Notes: generated by a model not told the origin, from the letters alone. 64,000 nucleotides of DNA from Gammaproteobacteria bacterium HGW-Gammaproteobacteria-11 (GCA_002840055.1 PGZJ01000002.1:124001-188000); one strand, 5' to 3'; shown: positions 46,122 through 56,269, numbered from the stretch's first letter. A program made the numbers and translations.

Positions 46122-46544
46122 ATGATCATTGCCTGCGCCCACTGCCACCGCAAGAACCGCATCGATGAACAGCGCCTTGGCGAGGCGCCAAACTGTGGCG
46201 CCTGCAAGCAACCGCTGCTGAGTAACCTGCCCATCCCGGTCAACAGCAGTGCATTCAGCGCCCATGCCAGCGCTGACCTGCCGCTGATACTGGATTTCTG
46301 GGCACCCTGGTGCGGCCCCTGCCTGCAGTTTGCCCCGACCTTCGAAAAGGCCGCGGTGGCGGCTGGCCCGAAAGCCCAGTTTCTGAAGATCAACACCGAA
46401 GAAGAGCAGGCACTGGCCGCCCGCTTTGGCATTCGCAGTATTCCCACCCTGATGGTCCTGCGCCAGGGCGCGGAAGTCACCCGCGTCGCCGGCGCACTGC
46501 CACCCGGTGAATTTATGAAATGGGTCTATCAGCAGTTGGGTTAA
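46122..46544 (+). CDS. trxC: Thioredoxin 2
   Basis: The 140-residue protein has an N-terminal zinc module (Cys5, Cys8, Cys25, Cys28) and a thioredoxin fold with the active site WCGPC at residues 63-67 and the cis-Pro segment SIPTLM. It reduces cytoplasmic disulfides and resists oxidative stress. The ATG at 46122 gives the usual start MIIACAHC; a TTG six codons earlier is less likely. Repeat copy C lies in its presumed 3' untranslated region. Confidence 0.94.
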   Translation: MIIACAHCHRKNRIDEQRLGEAPNCGACKQPLLSNLPIPVNSSAFSAHASADLPLILDFWAPWCGPCLQFAPTFEKAAVAAGPKAQFLKINTEEEQALAARFGIRSIPTLMVLRQGAEVTRVAGALPPGEFMKWVYQQLG

Positions 46545-46592
46545 ACGATCCATCCCATTTAAATTTGCCAGGCGGACAACACCCGCACTCGT

Positions 46593-46704
46593 GGGGCAGA
46601 TTGCCCTGATCCACTGCCTGACCGTCGGTGCACAGGGACGTGCACCGACGAGCCCCAGGGACGGCTTGTTGCGTGTCAGGCAGTGGATCAGGGCGATCTG
46701 CCTC
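46593..46704 (+). repeat. Structured intergenic repeat, copy C
   Basis: Arms 46595-46622 and 46675-46702 are complementary over 28 bases, with a single T-G exception that would still pair in RNA. The core 46620-46677 has the stem GTCGGTGCAC/GTGCACCGAC around the hexaloop AGGGAC, then AGCC...GGCT around CCAGGGAC, and ends GCGTGTC like copies A and B. Stem sequences differ from A and B while the ANGGAN loops are kept. The remainder of the 262-base gap holds the terminator of the DUF4340 gene. Confidence 0.82.
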
Positions 46705-46752
46705 CTCGCGCCTATCTCGACGACAATCCAAAGAAATCGCAACCACTGAAAG

Positions 46753-46786
46753 CAAAAAGCCCGCAGCAAACCACGCCGCGGGCTTC
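46753..46786 (-). terminator. Intrinsic terminator of the Gld-like ABC operon
   Basis: On the minus strand AAGCCCGC and GCGGGCTT form an 8-bp stem, followed by TTTGC. It lies 21 bases past the stop of the DUF4340 gene. Confidence 0.85.
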
Positions 46787-46806
46787 AAACAGTCAGTGCT
46801 TATCCC

Positions 46807-47811
46807 TTATTCGGTCTCAGCCTCGCCAGCCGTGCTGCGAATAATATCCGACTGCCGCTTGTTCATACTCTCGACCTGACCGATCCCCAACTGGAACGCC
46901 CAGCGCTGATCAGCATTGACTGTCAGATCACTGCCCTCAGGCTGCTCGAAGGCATCAACCAACAACCAATAACGGCCATTGACCTCATAGAGACTGGCTT
47001 CCAGCTCGGCCCCTTCCCAGCTCTGCACCTGCATGCGCAGCATCGGCTCCTGCAGATCCAGTTCCGAACGCAGGCTGACGGCCTGGGCTCGCAGATTGAC
47101 CAGGGCCAGGACCATGCTGTTGATCCAGCGCTCGTTACCCTGCTGCAATTCCGCGTCCAGATCAGTCAGGCGAAAGTTGTAATCACCCTCGGCCGGTTTT
47201 TCCAGCGCCAGCACATCACCGTCGGCATGCTCCCAGCGCGCAGTAGCCAGTTGCTCCATGGGCAATTGCGCCACCTGCAGATCCAGCCACTCGTTGTCGT
47301 TCAGGGTCATGCCAAAGGGCCGATTGATCAGCCAAACCTGATTCTCGTCCTGTAGCCTCACAAGCTGACCCGAGCCGACCTGATTGCCATAGACAATCGC
47401 CAGACCCTGATCCCCGGCCTGCAGATTCACTTGCAGACTGTGCTCACCGGGTTCGGCAGGATCAAGCCCCAGCCGCGCGTGATAGTCCGGGTTGTCGGTC
47501 TTTGCTTCCAGCACCCGGGCACCACGCAGGGCATGCAGCAAAGCCGCCACACGCTCCGGCTGCGCCGGGAACAGGTTTTGACTGACCACGCCCCAGACGC
47601 CTTGCTCATCCCGTGCCAGCTCAACCCGTTGCTGACCACGTGCCAGACTGATGCGCTCCAGGCTGTTAACCAGCTCCAGTTGCTCCTCAGACAAGAGTTG
47701 ACGACTTTGCAGATCATCAACCCGGCCGCTGTCCATGCTCTGCAGAGCCAGCACCACCAACAGGATGGATACCACCGCGACTACCGCTAGCAGTTTTAGC
47801 TTCATTCGCAT
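46807..47811 (-). CDS. DUF4340 domain protein of the Gld-like ABC system
   Basis: The 334-residue protein has one N-terminal membrane helix (residues 5-23) and a long periplasmic part rich in short beta segments, including HARLGLDPAEPGEH, which matches the DUF4340 family as I know it. The function is unknown, but such proteins are nearly always encoded after a GldG-like gene, as here (seven-base gap). GAGG stands five bases before the ATG at 47811. It is the last gene before a terminator. Confidence 0.8.
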   Translation of the reverse strand: MRMKLKLLAVVAVVSILLVVLALQSMDSGRVDDLQSRQLLSEEQLELVNSLERISLARGQQRVELARDEQGVWGVVSQNLFPAQPERVAALLHALRGARVLEAKTDNPDYHARLGLDPAEPGEHSLQVNLQAGDQGLAIVYGNQVGSGQLVRLQDENQVWLINRPFGMTLNDNEWLDLQVAQLPMEQLATARWEHADGDVLALEKPAEGDYNFRLTDLDAELQQGNERWINSMVLALVNLRAQAVSLRSELDLQEPMLRMQVQSWEGAELEASLYEVNGRYWLLVDAFEQPEGSDLTVNADQRWAFQLGIGQVESMNKRQSDIIRSTAGEAETE

Positions 47812-47818
47812 GTCTCCC

Positions 47819-49663
47819 TCAGGCTGACCGGCGGCGCAAACGCGCTACCAGCCACCAGACCAGAATGCCCAACGTCAGCAGAGCCGGAACCAGAATGATG
47901 TTGATCAGTTTCAACCAGGTTCCCAAGCGCTCGATATCGGCATTCAACTGGAAGCGCACATCACGCAGTTGCTTGCGAATTTCCAGTTTCTGATCCAGAA
48001 ACGCCTGAATGGTCTGTTGCTGCTCCGGGCTGATATCAGTCAGTTGCGCCGGATCCTGGGTTTGCTGCATCTGCGCCAGTTTCTGTTCGGTTTCCGCTAG
48101 CTCACGTTGCAGACGCTGTTCACTGGCGCGGTAACGGCGCTCGGCATCACGCTGGAGGCGCTCAACTACAGTGAATGGCCGGCTGAAATCGCCGCGCGAA
48201 CGGACACTGATCAGCGCCTCGGAACCTGACAGGTTGTCCAGTGCATTGATCACGAAACCACCATTGTCCGCCCAGGGTTGCGGTACCCGTTGACCAAAAA
48301 AGTCCTGTACCTGAACCCACATGCGATCGGTCAGCATATCGGTATCGGCCACCAGCAGAACGTTGATGCTGTCAGCTGACTTGAGCCCCTCGGTACGCTC
48401 TTCGAAGCCATCGGGATAGGCCGTGTTAGCCGGACCCTGCAGACGTGCAGCAAAATGGTAAACCTGATCGTCCGGCTGGAAGATATCCAACAGCACCTCA
48501 GGATCACGCAGCTCGGTAAAGCGCGAGCTATCAACCAGCATACTGTTGCTAGTACTGGAAATCAGCGGCAGGAAACGTGTCTGGCTGCCCTCCAGCGGGA
48601 TCAGGGCGCCACCGCTGGCAATGGTCATCAGGCTAAGCGGTGCGGTAACGGTATCCTCGGCATCAAACTGGGCCTTTTCCGCTTCCAGCCAGCCGATGTG
48701 TCGGGCTGGCAGTTGGCCCTGACCACGGCTTACCGACATACCCAGACGACCATCCAGTACGACCTTTTCCGGGTTGTAGCCGACGCCCCAGGCCTGCAGC
48801 AGCGGGCCCAGATCCGAGGCTTTGCCGTCTGCCATCATGGCAATCATCGCCTCCTGGCTCTGGTCGGCTTCGGCCATGGGGTCAATAAAGGCCAGCAGCT
48901 TGCCACCGCGCAGCACAAACTGATCAACCGCATAGAGTGCCGACTCCGTCAGCGCCTTGGGATGGACCAACAGCAGCACATCGATGTCCTCGGGCACAGT
49001 GTCAAAATCGTTTTCCAGACTCTGAATGGTAAACAACTGACTGATCTGCTCGAGCAGTACCCAGGGCGCGGAATTCTGGCCGGTCATGGGATTCATCCCA
49101 CCGCCCATGGGCAAGCCGCTGACCAGGCCAATCTGCGGCTTGTCCGGCTGCGACAGAGTGTTGATCAAGCGGCTGAGTTCATACTCCAGCAGACCTTCCT
49201 GCTCCAGAGAAAAGAACGGAATGATTTCGCGCTGCGCCAGCTCGTTGGTACCGGCCAGACCAAAGTAGAGTTTCTCGCCGCTCTGCGGCAGGGGAATATC
49301 CTGCAGGCCAAACTCGGCTGCACGGTCCTCTGCCTCGGAGAAGGGCTGCGGATCGATGATCTGCAATCGCAGATTACCATCGGCTACGCGCTCATATTCC
49401 TTGAGCAATTCCTGCACCCGGCGGGCGTAATTTCGCAGGATAACCATGTCCTTGCTGGCACGGTCGGAAAAGAAGAAATACAGGGTGATGGGTTCATCCA
49501 GCCCGGTGAGGATTTCGCGGGTACCCTCGGAAATGGTAAACAACTTCTGTTCGGTCAGGTCCAGACGAGCACCCGGCAACAGCACATTGGACGACATGTT
49601 GAAGGCAACGAAGGCCAGCAGCAGCACCAGCAGGCCGGTACCTGAATACATGATACGTTTCAT
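47819..49663 (-). CDS. GldG-like ABC transporter auxiliary protein
   Basis: The 614-residue protein has a membrane helix at each end (about 8-28 and 585-606), a large periplasmic domain starting LDLTEQKLFTISEGT, and a coiled region before the last helix (about 505-575). These features match the GldG family, which in Bacteroidota gliding works with GldA and GldF; in Pseudomonas the role is unknown. It stands between the permease gene (18-base gap) and the DUF4340 gene. Confidence 0.85.
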   Translation of the reverse strand: MKRIMYSGTGLLVLLLAFVAFNMSSNVLLPGARLDLTEQKLFTISEGTREILTGLDEPITLYFFFSDRASKDMVILRNYARRVQELLKEYERVADGNLRLQIIDPQPFSEAEDRAAEFGLQDIPLPQSGEKLYFGLAGTNELAQREIIPFFSLEQEGLLEYELSRLINTLSQPDKPQIGLVSGLPMGGGMNPMTGQNSAPWVLLEQISQLFTIQSLENDFDTVPEDIDVLLLVHPKALTESALYAVDQFVLRGGKLLAFIDPMAEADQSQEAMIAMMADGKASDLGPLLQAWGVGYNPEKVVLDGRLGMSVSRGQGQLPARHIGWLEAEKAQFDAEDTVTAPLSLMTIASGGALIPLEGSQTRFLPLISSTSNSMLVDSSRFTELRDPEVLLDIFQPDDQVYHFAARLQGPANTAYPDGFEERTEGLKSADSINVLLVADTDMLTDRMWVQVQDFFGQRVPQPWADNGGFVINALDNLSGSEALISVRSRGDFSRPFTVVERLQRDAERRYRASEQRLQRELAETEQKLAQMQQTQDPAQLTDISPEQQQTIQAFLDQKLEIRKQLRDVRFQLNADIERLGTWLKLINIILVPALLTLGILVWWLVARLRRRSA

Positions 49664-49681
49664 CGATACGACTCCTTTGCC

Positions 49682-50416
49682 TCAATCGGCCTTTTTCAGG
49701 TCGATGACAATCGCCGTAGCCAGCAACCACACGGCCATCAACGATACGAAATACAACAGGTCACGCAGATCCAGAACGCCTTTGCTGATGGCATCGAAGC
49801 GAATCAGGAAGCTGAGTGAGGCAATGGCATCGAGCAACCACTGGGGTGCCCATCCGCTGAACAGATCAAGCAAGAGAGAAAAGCCGCTGACAATAAAGAT
49901 GAAACAGGCGACCACACTGACGATAAAGGCAATGACCTGATTCTTGGTCAGCGCCGACATGCACGAGCCAATCGCCAGATAACCTCCGGCCAGTAACCAG
50001 CTACCCAGATAACCGGTAAAGATGGCACCGTTATCCGGCGAACCCAGGTAGTTGACCGTGATGATGATCGGGAAGGTCAGCAGCAAGGCCAGGCCGATAA
50101 AGACCCAGGCCGCCAGGAACTTGCCCAGTACCATGTCGGCGCGGGACACCGGCAGGGTCATCAGCAGTTCGATGGTGCCCGACTTGCGCTCCTCGGCCCA
50201 GAGCCGCATGGCCACGGCCGGCACCAGGAACAGATAGAGCCAGGGATGGAAATTGAAGAAGGCATTCAGATCAGCCTGGCCGCCCTCGTAGAAACCACCC
50301 AGATAAAAGGTGAAAACCGCCGAGAGCACCAGGAAGATGACGATAAAGATATAAGCCAGCGGCGTGGAGAAGTAACTGCCCAGTTCGCGCTTGAAGATCA
50401 CCTTGAGATTGTTCAT
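49682..50416 (-). CDS. ABC-2 type permease (GldF-like)
   Basis: The 244-residue integral membrane protein has six hydrophobic helices and begins with the segment FKRELGSYFSTPLAYIF, typical of ABC-2 permeases of the GldF/NosY kind. LWAEERKSGTIELLMTLPVSR is the coupling-helix region. Its ATG overlaps the ATPase stop by four bases (ATGA). The transported substrate is unknown. Confidence 0.9.
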   Translation of the reverse strand: MNNLKVIFKRELGSYFSTPLAYIFIVIFLVLSAVFTFYLGGFYEGGQADLNAFFNFHPWLYLFLVPAVAMRLWAEERKSGTIELLMTLPVSRADMVLGKFLAAWVFIGLALLLTFPIIITVNYLGSPDNGAIFTGYLGSWLLAGGYLAIGSCMSALTKNQVIAFIVSVVACFIFIVSGFSLLLDLFSGWAPQWLLDAIASLSFLIRFDAISKGVLDLRDLLYFVSLMAVWLLATAIVIDLKKAD

Positions 50417-51342
50417 GCGGCCTCCTCCGCTGTCATGCGGCGGAAGACTTCATCCAGACGGCCACGTTCGACCGACAGTTCGCGCACTGGCCAGTTCTGT
50501 GCCTGGGCGTATTCGCCAATGGAAGGGAAAATCACCGAGCCCGGCTTGGCCAGCACGGTCAGCAGTTTGCCATCGCGCTGCTGTTCAACTTCCAGCACGC
50601 CAGGCAGCGCCAGCAGACCTTGACTGTCGACCGCGTTTTCCAGCGCCACGGTGACAGCCTGGTGGTAGCGCGAACGGGCTTCAAGCTCATCCGGCGTGCC
50701 GTCAGCCAGCAATTTGCCGCGGGCAATGACCACCGCCCGGCTGCACACAGCGCTGACTTCCTCGAGGATATGGGTAGAAATCACCACTATCTTGTTGCTG
50801 CCCGAGGCCAGTTGCTGAATCAGCTGACGGACCTGGTGTTTCTGGTTCGGATCCAGACCATCGGTGGGTTCATCAAGAATCAGTACCCGCGGATCATGCA
50901 GAATCGCCTGGGCCAGTCCAACCCGGCGCTTGAAGCCCTTGGACAGGGTCTCGATTCCCTGACCCATGACTTCATTCAGGGCCAGTTGCTCGGCTGCACT
51001 GGCGACGCGACGGTGTTTCTCGGCACCGGAAAAACCCCGGACCTCGGCAATGAACTCAAGGAAACCCTTGACCCGCATGTCGCCATAGCAAGGCGCACCC
51101 TCAGGCAGATAACCCATCTGCTGCTGGGCCTTGAGGGTCTGGGTCTGGATATCGAAACCGCAGATCGAGGCCGAACCACCGTCCGGCGTCAAGAAGCCGG
51201 TCAGCATCTTCATGGTGGTAGATTTGCCGGCCCCGTTCGGACCCAGGAATCCGAGGACCTCCCCCGGACTGACATCAAAGGACAGGTTGTCTACGGCGAT
51301 ATGCTCGCCAAAGCGTTTGGTCAGGCTGTTTATCTTTATCAT
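50413..51342 (-). CDS. ABC transporter ATP-binding protein (GldA-like)
   Basis: The 309-residue ATPase has Walker A GPNGAGKST at residues 34-42, a signature LSKGFKRRVGL (LSxGxxxR variant), Walker B LILDEPTDGLDP and an H-loop in ISTHILEEV. The C-terminal extension of about 85 residues is usual in ABC-2 exporters. I chose the ATG at 51340-51342; an ATG five codons upstream is possible. It is the first gene of the four-gene operon and is divergent from plsB. Confidence 0.92.
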   Translation of the reverse strand: MIKINSLTKRFGEHIAVDNLSFDVSPGEVLGFLGPNGAGKSTTMKMLTGFLTPDGGSASICGFDIQTQTLKAQQQMGYLPEGAPCYGDMRVKGFLEFIAEVRGFSGAEKHRRVASAAEQLALNEVMGQGIETLSKGFKRRVGLAQAILHDPRVLILDEPTDGLDPNQKHQVRQLIQQLASGSNKIVVISTHILEEVSAVCSRAVVIARGKLLADGTPDELEARSRYHQAVTVALENAVDSQGLLALPGVLEVEQQRDGKLLTVLAKPGSVIFPSIGEYAQAQNWPVRELSVERGRLDEVFRRMTAEEAA

Positions 51343-51708
51343 GGCCTCTTCCGACATTCCCCAGTAACTGATGCACCGCAACGGGCGGGCAAAACAATGC
51401 GCAAGGATACAGCTAATTGGCATCAAACAGGGGGATAGACCAAAACGGGACGCAGGCGTTCAATCACCGCAGGGGTGAGTTACGCCGAAGCAGCGTCCCT
51501 GATCTGTCCCACAACGACAGCAAGGCATGTATCAGCGCTCAGGGCAGTGACTATATGAACCCCCAGCCGGCATTTCAAGGGGCAGCCTGCGGATATCCTC
51601 CCGGCCAGTGCCAGGCAATGCTGTAACGGCGTGTTACTATCGCCACAAAGTCGGCGGCAGTCGCCGAGATGGCAAGACCTGCGGGCACTCGACCTACCAG
51701 AGGACACC
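51343..51708. other. Divergent intergenic region between ABC operon and plsB
   Basis: This 366-base stretch has no believable gene; the short frames in it lack ribosome sites and family resemblance. It must hold promoters for both sides. The one element I can point to is TGTTACTAT at 51632-51640, an extended -10 for plsB. Confidence 0.5.
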
Positions 51709-54183
51709 ATGACAGCGGTTTATTCTTCCTTTTTTGGCCGTTTGCGTTTCGGCCTGCTGCGCCGCCTGCTGTTTATCTGGGCACGCTCCGAGAGCATCGC
51801 CAACTCGGCATTCAACCTGCAGATCGACGCCAACCAACCTGTCCTCTATGTGCTGCCCTACCGCTCGCTATCCGATCTCATGGTACTGGACCGCGAATGT
51901 GTAAAGGCCGGCCTGCCACGCCCGGTTCGCGCCAGCCACGCCGACCTGGATGAGAAAGAGGCCTATGTCTTTCTCAGCCGCGAGCTGGCCTGGACCGGCC
52001 GCCCCGACCCGCGCGGGCAATCCCCGCGTCTGCTGCGGGCCCTGGCGGCGGTGGAAGATCAAGCTTGCGATGACGTGCAACTGGTCCCGGTCAGCGTTTT
52101 CTGGGGGCAGTCACCGGATGTCGAATCCTCGCCGATCAAACTGCTGTTCGCTTACAACTGGACCCTCGGCGGTCGACTGCGCAAGCTGATGGCCATTCTG
52201 CTGCATGGACGCAAGATCCGCGTACGCTTTGGCGACAGCCTGTCGCTGCGGGAGCTGGTCAACGAGGACCTGGGGCATCAACGCCATGTGCGCAAGCTCA
52301 ACCGTCTGTTGCGGGTCTACTTCAGTGAACAGCGCGGCGCTGTCGTCGGTCCGGATCTGTCCCATCGCCGCACCCTGCTCAAGGGCATGCTGCAATCACC
52401 ACTGGTGCGCGAAGCGATCAGCCGCGAGGCCGAGGCCAGGGGCATCGATGAGGCGGTGGCCAAACGCGAGGCGGCCAAGTATGCCAACGAGATCGCCGCC
52501 GAATTCACCTACAGCATCATTCGCTTTCTTGAGGTCGTACTGTCCTGGTTCTGGAACAAGCTGTACGACGGTATCCGTATCAATCATATCGCCCGGCTGC
52601 AGCAGATAGCCCGGGGTAACGAGATCATCTATGTGCCCTGTCACCGCAGCCATATCGATTACCTGCTGCTGTCCTACATCCTGTTCCAGAACAGTCTGAC
52701 ACCACCGCATATCGCCGCCGGCATAAACCTGAACATGCCGGTCGTTGGCAGTATCCTGCGCCGTGGCGGGGCCTTTTTCATGCGCCGCACCTTCAAGGGC
52801 AATCAGCTTTACACCGCCGTGTTCAACGAATACCTGCACACGCTGTTCAGCCGCGGCTTCCCGACCGAGTACTTTATCGAGGGTGGCCGCTCACGTACCG
52901 GCCGCACCTTGAACCCGAAAACCGGCATGCTGGCCATTACCCTGCGCAGCTTCCTGCGCTCCTCACGCCGGCCGATTCTGTTTGTGCCTGTGTACATCGG
53001 TTACGAACGGGTACTGGAGGGCAAGACCTACCTGGGCGAGCTGCGCGGTCAGGCGAAGAAAAAGGAATCCTTCTTCGATATCTTCCGCGTCCTGTCGGCG
53101 CTCAAGCTGCGTTTTGGCCAGGTCGCTGTCAACTTTGGCGAACCGGTATCCCTGGCGGCCTTTCTCGACCAGCAGCAACCCGGCTGGCGCGACCAGGATC
53201 ACGGTGCCGACTTCAAGCCGGCCTGGCTACCCCAGGCCACCAATCAACTGGCCCGTAGTCTGGCCAATGCCATCAATGCCGCCGCCGACGCCAACCCGGT
53301 CAATCTGGTAGCCCTGGCGATTCTTTCAACCCGGCGTCTGGCGCTGGATGAAGCGACCCTGAGCCGCGTACTGGACACCTATGCGCGACTGCTCAGACGC
53401 GTACCCTACAGTCCCAGCGTTACCCTGCCGGATATGGATGGTCAGCAACTGATCCGCTACGTTGAAGCCATGCAGTTGATCGGCCGCCAGTCCGACGCCC
53501 TTGGCGAGATTCTGTTTCTGGATGAGCCGCAAGCGGTATTGATGACCTACTACCGCAACAACGTGCTGCACCTGGTGGCCCTACCGGCTCTGATCGCCTG
53601 CCTGTTTCTCAACAACGCGCGCATGTCGCGCAGCTCTATCGAGCGGCTGGTGGTCGCCATTTATCCCTACCTGCAGGGTGAGCTGTTTCTGCAATGGCAG
53701 GAAACCGCTCTGCCGGAGGTGATCAACCAGTGGATTGACGCCTTGATCGAGCAGGGACTGCTGCGCAGCGAAGGCGATGAAATTTGCCGGCCGGACCTGA
53801 GTTCCAGCGAGTTCGTGATACTGACGCTATTGGCCCGAAGTATTCTGCAGATACTCGAGCGCTTCTACATGGCCGCCGCCCTGCTGCTGGATAATGACAA
53901 CGGCAGTCTGACTGGTGAGCAACTGGAAGCCCTGTGCTCGATCATGGCTCAGCGCCTGTCAATTCTGCATGGCCTGAACGCGCCGGAGTTCTTTGACAAG
54001 ACGCTGTTCCGGCAATTTATCGAGCGGCTGCTGGCGCTGGAGGTCCTGGAAAAGGACAGCGAAGGACGATTGCACTACCAGCCGGGACTTGAAGAAATTG
54101 CCGAGAACACCGCCAGACGGGTGCTCAGCGCAGAAATCCGCCTGTCCATTCGTCAGGTAGCAAAAACCCCCAAAGCAGCCTGA
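51709..54183 (+). CDS. plsB: Glycerol-3-phosphate 1-O-acyltransferase PlsB
   Basis: The 824-residue inner-membrane enzyme makes lysophosphatidic acid from glycerol 3-phosphate and acyl-ACP or acyl-CoA, the entry to phospholipids and so the supplier of CdsA. The acyltransferase motif HX4D is His312-Asp317 in [22 protein letters not shown] and [12 protein letters not shown] are the further blocks. The ATG at 51709 follows AGAGGA; the frame stays open upstream without homology. The length equals that of the E. coli protein. Confidence 0.96.
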   Translation: MTAVYSSFFGRLRFGLLRRLLFIWARSESIANSAFNLQIDANQPVLYVLPYRSLSDLMVLDRECVKAGLPRPVRASHADLDEKEAYVFLSRELAWTGRPDPRGQSPRLLRALAAVEDQACDDVQLVPVSVFWGQSPDVESSPIKLLFAYNWTLGGRLRKLMAILLHGRKIRVRFGDSLSLRELVNEDLGHQRHVRKLNRLLRVYFSEQRGAVVGPDLSHRRTLLKGMLQSPLVREAISREAEARGIDEAVAKREAAKYANEIAAEFTYSIIRFLEVVLSWFWNKLYDGIRINHIARLQQIARGNEIIYVPCHRSHIDYLLLSYILFQNSLTPPHIAAGINLNMPVVGSILRRGGAFFMRRTFKGNQLYTAVFNEYLHTLFSRGFPTEYFIEGGRSRTGRTLNPKTGMLAITLRSFLRSSRRPILFVPVYIGYERVLEGKTYLGELRGQAKKKESFFDIFRVLSALKLRFGQVAVNFGEPVSLAAFLDQQQPGWRDQDHGADFKPAWLPQATNQLARSLANAINAAADANPVNLVALAILSTRRLALDEATLSRVLDTYARLLRRVPYSPSVTLPDMDGQQLIRYVEAMQLIGRQSDALGEILFLDEPQAVLMTYYRNNVLHLVALPALIACLFLNNARMSRSSIERLVVAIYPYLQGELFLQWQETALPEVINQWIDALIEQGLLRSEGDEICRPDLSSSEFVILTLLARSILQILERFYMAAALLLDNDNGSLTGEQLEALCSIMAQRLSILHGLNAPEFFDKTLFRQFIERLLALEVLEKDSEGRLHYQPGLEEIAENTARRVLSAEIRLSIRQVAKTPKAA

Positions 54184-54197
54184 GCAAGCCCGGCGGC

Positions 54198-54983
54198 TCA
54201 GGCTTCGAGCTTTTTCTTGCCGTAGATATCATAGCGACTGGACTGACCACTCAGCTCGGCACTGGGGGCCGGTCCGGCAATACAGGGCGCCTTGCGTGGG
54301 CGCTTGACCACCACCCGGTGGCTGGCCAAGGCCAGTGCCGCCGCCAGCAGGGCCGGGGCGTCCAGATCGTCACCGGCCAACGGGCGGAACAGGCGCATTT
54401 CCTTTTTCACCAGGGCCGATTTGTCACGGTGCGGGAACATCGGGTCCAGATGAATGACCTGAGGCGCCGTGCTCTGCCAGTCGCGCATCAGCACAATCGC
54501 ATCGCCCCTGATCAGCTGCATTCGCCCGGCAATCTCGGCCACCTCGCCGCCAGCCTGACGGGCGCGCTCCAACCCATCGGCGAGCAACGCAGCAATCACC
54601 GGTTGACGCTCCAACAGCGTCACCTCTGAGCCCAGTGCCGCCATGACGAAGGCATCACGCCCCAGGCCTGCCGTGGCATCCAGAATACGCGGACGGATAC
54701 TGCCCTTGATACCCACCGCCCGCGCCACCATCTGACCCGCACCGCCCCCGAACTGCCGGCGATGGGCCATGGCCCCGGCAACAAAATCCACCCGCACGGC
54801 GCCAGGGGCATTCGGTTGGGTATCGCGCAGACTGAGGCCATCCGCCCCGACCTGTAGACACAGAGCAGCCTGTTCATCCGCACAGGACAAACCGAGCTCT
54901 GCAGCCAGGGTGCGAGCCTGCTGTTCGTAGTCAGCGGCCAGCCAGTTGACCGTTATTGTTGCTTCCAACTGCTGCTCTGTCAT
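54198..54983 (-). CDS. rsmJ: 16S rRNA (guanine(1516)-N2)-methyltransferase
   Basis: The 261-residue enzyme methylates G1516 of 16S rRNA. The SAM-binding region [15 protein letters not shown] and the catalytic motif [20 protein letters not shown] identify the family. The ATG at 54981-54983 is the first good start. It converges with plsB over 14 bases and is divergent from the EF-hand-like gene. Confidence 0.94.
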   Translation of the reverse strand: MTEQQLEATITVNWLAADYEQQARTLAAELGLSCADEQAALCLQVGADGLSLRDTQPNAPGAVRVDFVAGAMAHRRQFGGGAGQMVARAVGIKGSIRPRILDATAGLGRDAFVMAALGSEVTLLERQPVIAALLADGLERARQAGGEVAEIAGRMQLIRGDAIVLMRDWQSTAPQVIHLDPMFPHRDKSALVKKEMRLFRPLAGDDLDAPALLAAALALASHRVVVKRPRKAPCIAGPAPSAELSGQSSRYDIYGKKKLEA

Positions 54984-55084
54984 AACCAAATGGTCTCAAA
55001 AGATCGTCAAGTCAGGCCGCCTGCGGCCGATAACATAATGCCACTACTGATTAGCCGTTTACTCATGGCCTGCGAGTGTACCCC

Positions 55085-55873
55085 ATGATCGACAGTCTGC
55101 CCGCCGCTAGCGAAAGCGTTAGACCCAGTGCCCGCAACGAGGATTTGCGCGACAACCTGCGCCGCGCCATGGCCGAGGATATCGACTTCCAGATCCTGCG
55201 CCGCACGCTCAACGCTGAAGCCGCAGCCGAACCGACAGGCACAGCAACAAGCACCAGTACAGAAGCCGCCGAGGTGGCCACTCCGCAACCAGTGGATGCC
55301 CCAGTGGATGCTGTAGCTCAGGTCATCACCATGGTCGAGCAGCGTGAGCTGAGCCTGCGTGTCGAGATCAACAGCACCCCGCAGGTCACCGACCCGTTGG
55401 TACTGGATATGGCCGGCAACGGCTTTCGCACCTCAGGCATCAATGCCGGCGTGCGCTTTGATCTGAATGGCGATGGCCGACAACAGCAGATCAGTGTCCC
55501 GCTTGGCGATGATGCCCTGCTGGCGCTGGATCGCAACGCCAACGGTCGGATTGATGATGGGCGTGAACTCTTTGGCGATCAACATGGCGCCGCCCATGGT
55601 TTTGCCGAACTGGCCAGGTATGACGACAACGCCGACGGCGTGATCGACCGACAGGATGCGGTATTTTCCGAACTGCAACTGCTACGTTTCAGCCGCAGCG
55701 GCGAGCAGCAGCTGTCCCGTCTGGCGGATGCCGGGATAACCAGCATCGCGCTGGGCTACGAGCACACCAACATTGCGCTGAATACCTACGACCGGATTGC
55801 CCAGCTCGGCTCTTTCACACTGGAAGACGGCCAGCAGCGCGAAGCCGCCGATCTGTTGCTGGCAGGCATCTAG
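55085..55873 (+). CDS. Protein with EF-hand-like calcium loops
   Basis: The 262-residue protein has an N-terminal helical part, a Thr/Ala/Pro-rich linker (about 46-76), and a C-terminal domain with acidic loops DLNGDGR (126-132), DRNANGRIDDGRELFGD (149-165) and DDNADGVIDRQD (180-191). These resemble calcium loops in large RTX-type proteins, where the PLVLDMAGNGF...FDLNGDG pattern also recurs. There is no signal peptide and no full toxin. The function is unknown; a calcium-binding role is inferred only from the loops. The ATG at 55085 is preferred to a GTG three codons earlier. Confidence 0.72.
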   Translation: MIDSLPAASESVRPSARNEDLRDNLRRAMAEDIDFQILRRTLNAEAAAEPTGTATSTSTEAAEVATPQPVDAPVDAVAQVITMVEQRELSLRVEINSTPQVTDPLVLDMAGNGFRTSGINAGVRFDLNGDGRQQQISVPLGDDALLALDRNANGRIDDGRELFGDQHGAAHGFAELARYDDNADGVIDRQDAVFSELQLLRFSRSGEQQLSRLADAGITSIALGYEHTNIALNTYDRIAQLGSFTLEDGQQREAADLLLAGI

Positions 55874-55895
55874 AACACAGGATCAAAGAAGTTAT

Positions 55896-56210
55896 TCAGA
55901 CGAACAGATCAATGCCAAAGATACCATCGGCCTGATCATCCAGCGGCAGATCGGCGGTGAACTGGTAACTGGACAGAGCTTGATTGCTCTTGCCGTACAC
56001 TGGCAATTGGGCATCGCGGCGTGCGGGAATATATTCTGCATTGGCGCTGGAAGCGCTGACGGCGCGGGGTGCCAGGGCCTTGACCGGTTCTACCGGAGCG
56101 GCCGGCGCCGTTTGGCCGGCGCGTGCAGGCTCGCTGTTGGGCGCAGGCACAACAGGTCTGGTGCTGCGCTCAGGGAGCGCATTGAATGGTATGTAGCCAT
56201 CCAGACGCAT
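55896..56210 (-). CDS. Conserved hypothetical protein next to tsaB
   Basis: The 104-residue protein starts MRLDGYIPFN, has a Pro/Ala-rich middle (about 18-50), and ends with PVYGKSNQALSSYQ and an acidic tail. It looks disordered in the middle and has no signal peptide. I recall similar small proteins at the same place in Pseudomonas, but no function. GGAG lies eight bases before the ATG, supporting a real gene. It follows tsaB after 59 bases on the same strand. Confidence 0.65.
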   Translation of the reverse strand: MRLDGYIPFNALPERSTRPVVPAPNSEPARAGQTAPAAPVEPVKALAPRAVSASSANAEYIPARRDAQLPVYGKSNQALSSYQFTADLPLDDQADGIFGIDLFV

Positions 56211-56269
56211 GCATGTTTCTCCGATGGTTCAGATGTGCAGATTAGCGCGCGGCTGCATAAAAGGCAAAA

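Noticed and set aside
51417-51710. Short frames on both strands in the plsB upstream region
   Set aside because: They have no ribosome sites, no family resemblance, and overlap each other and the plsB promoter region.
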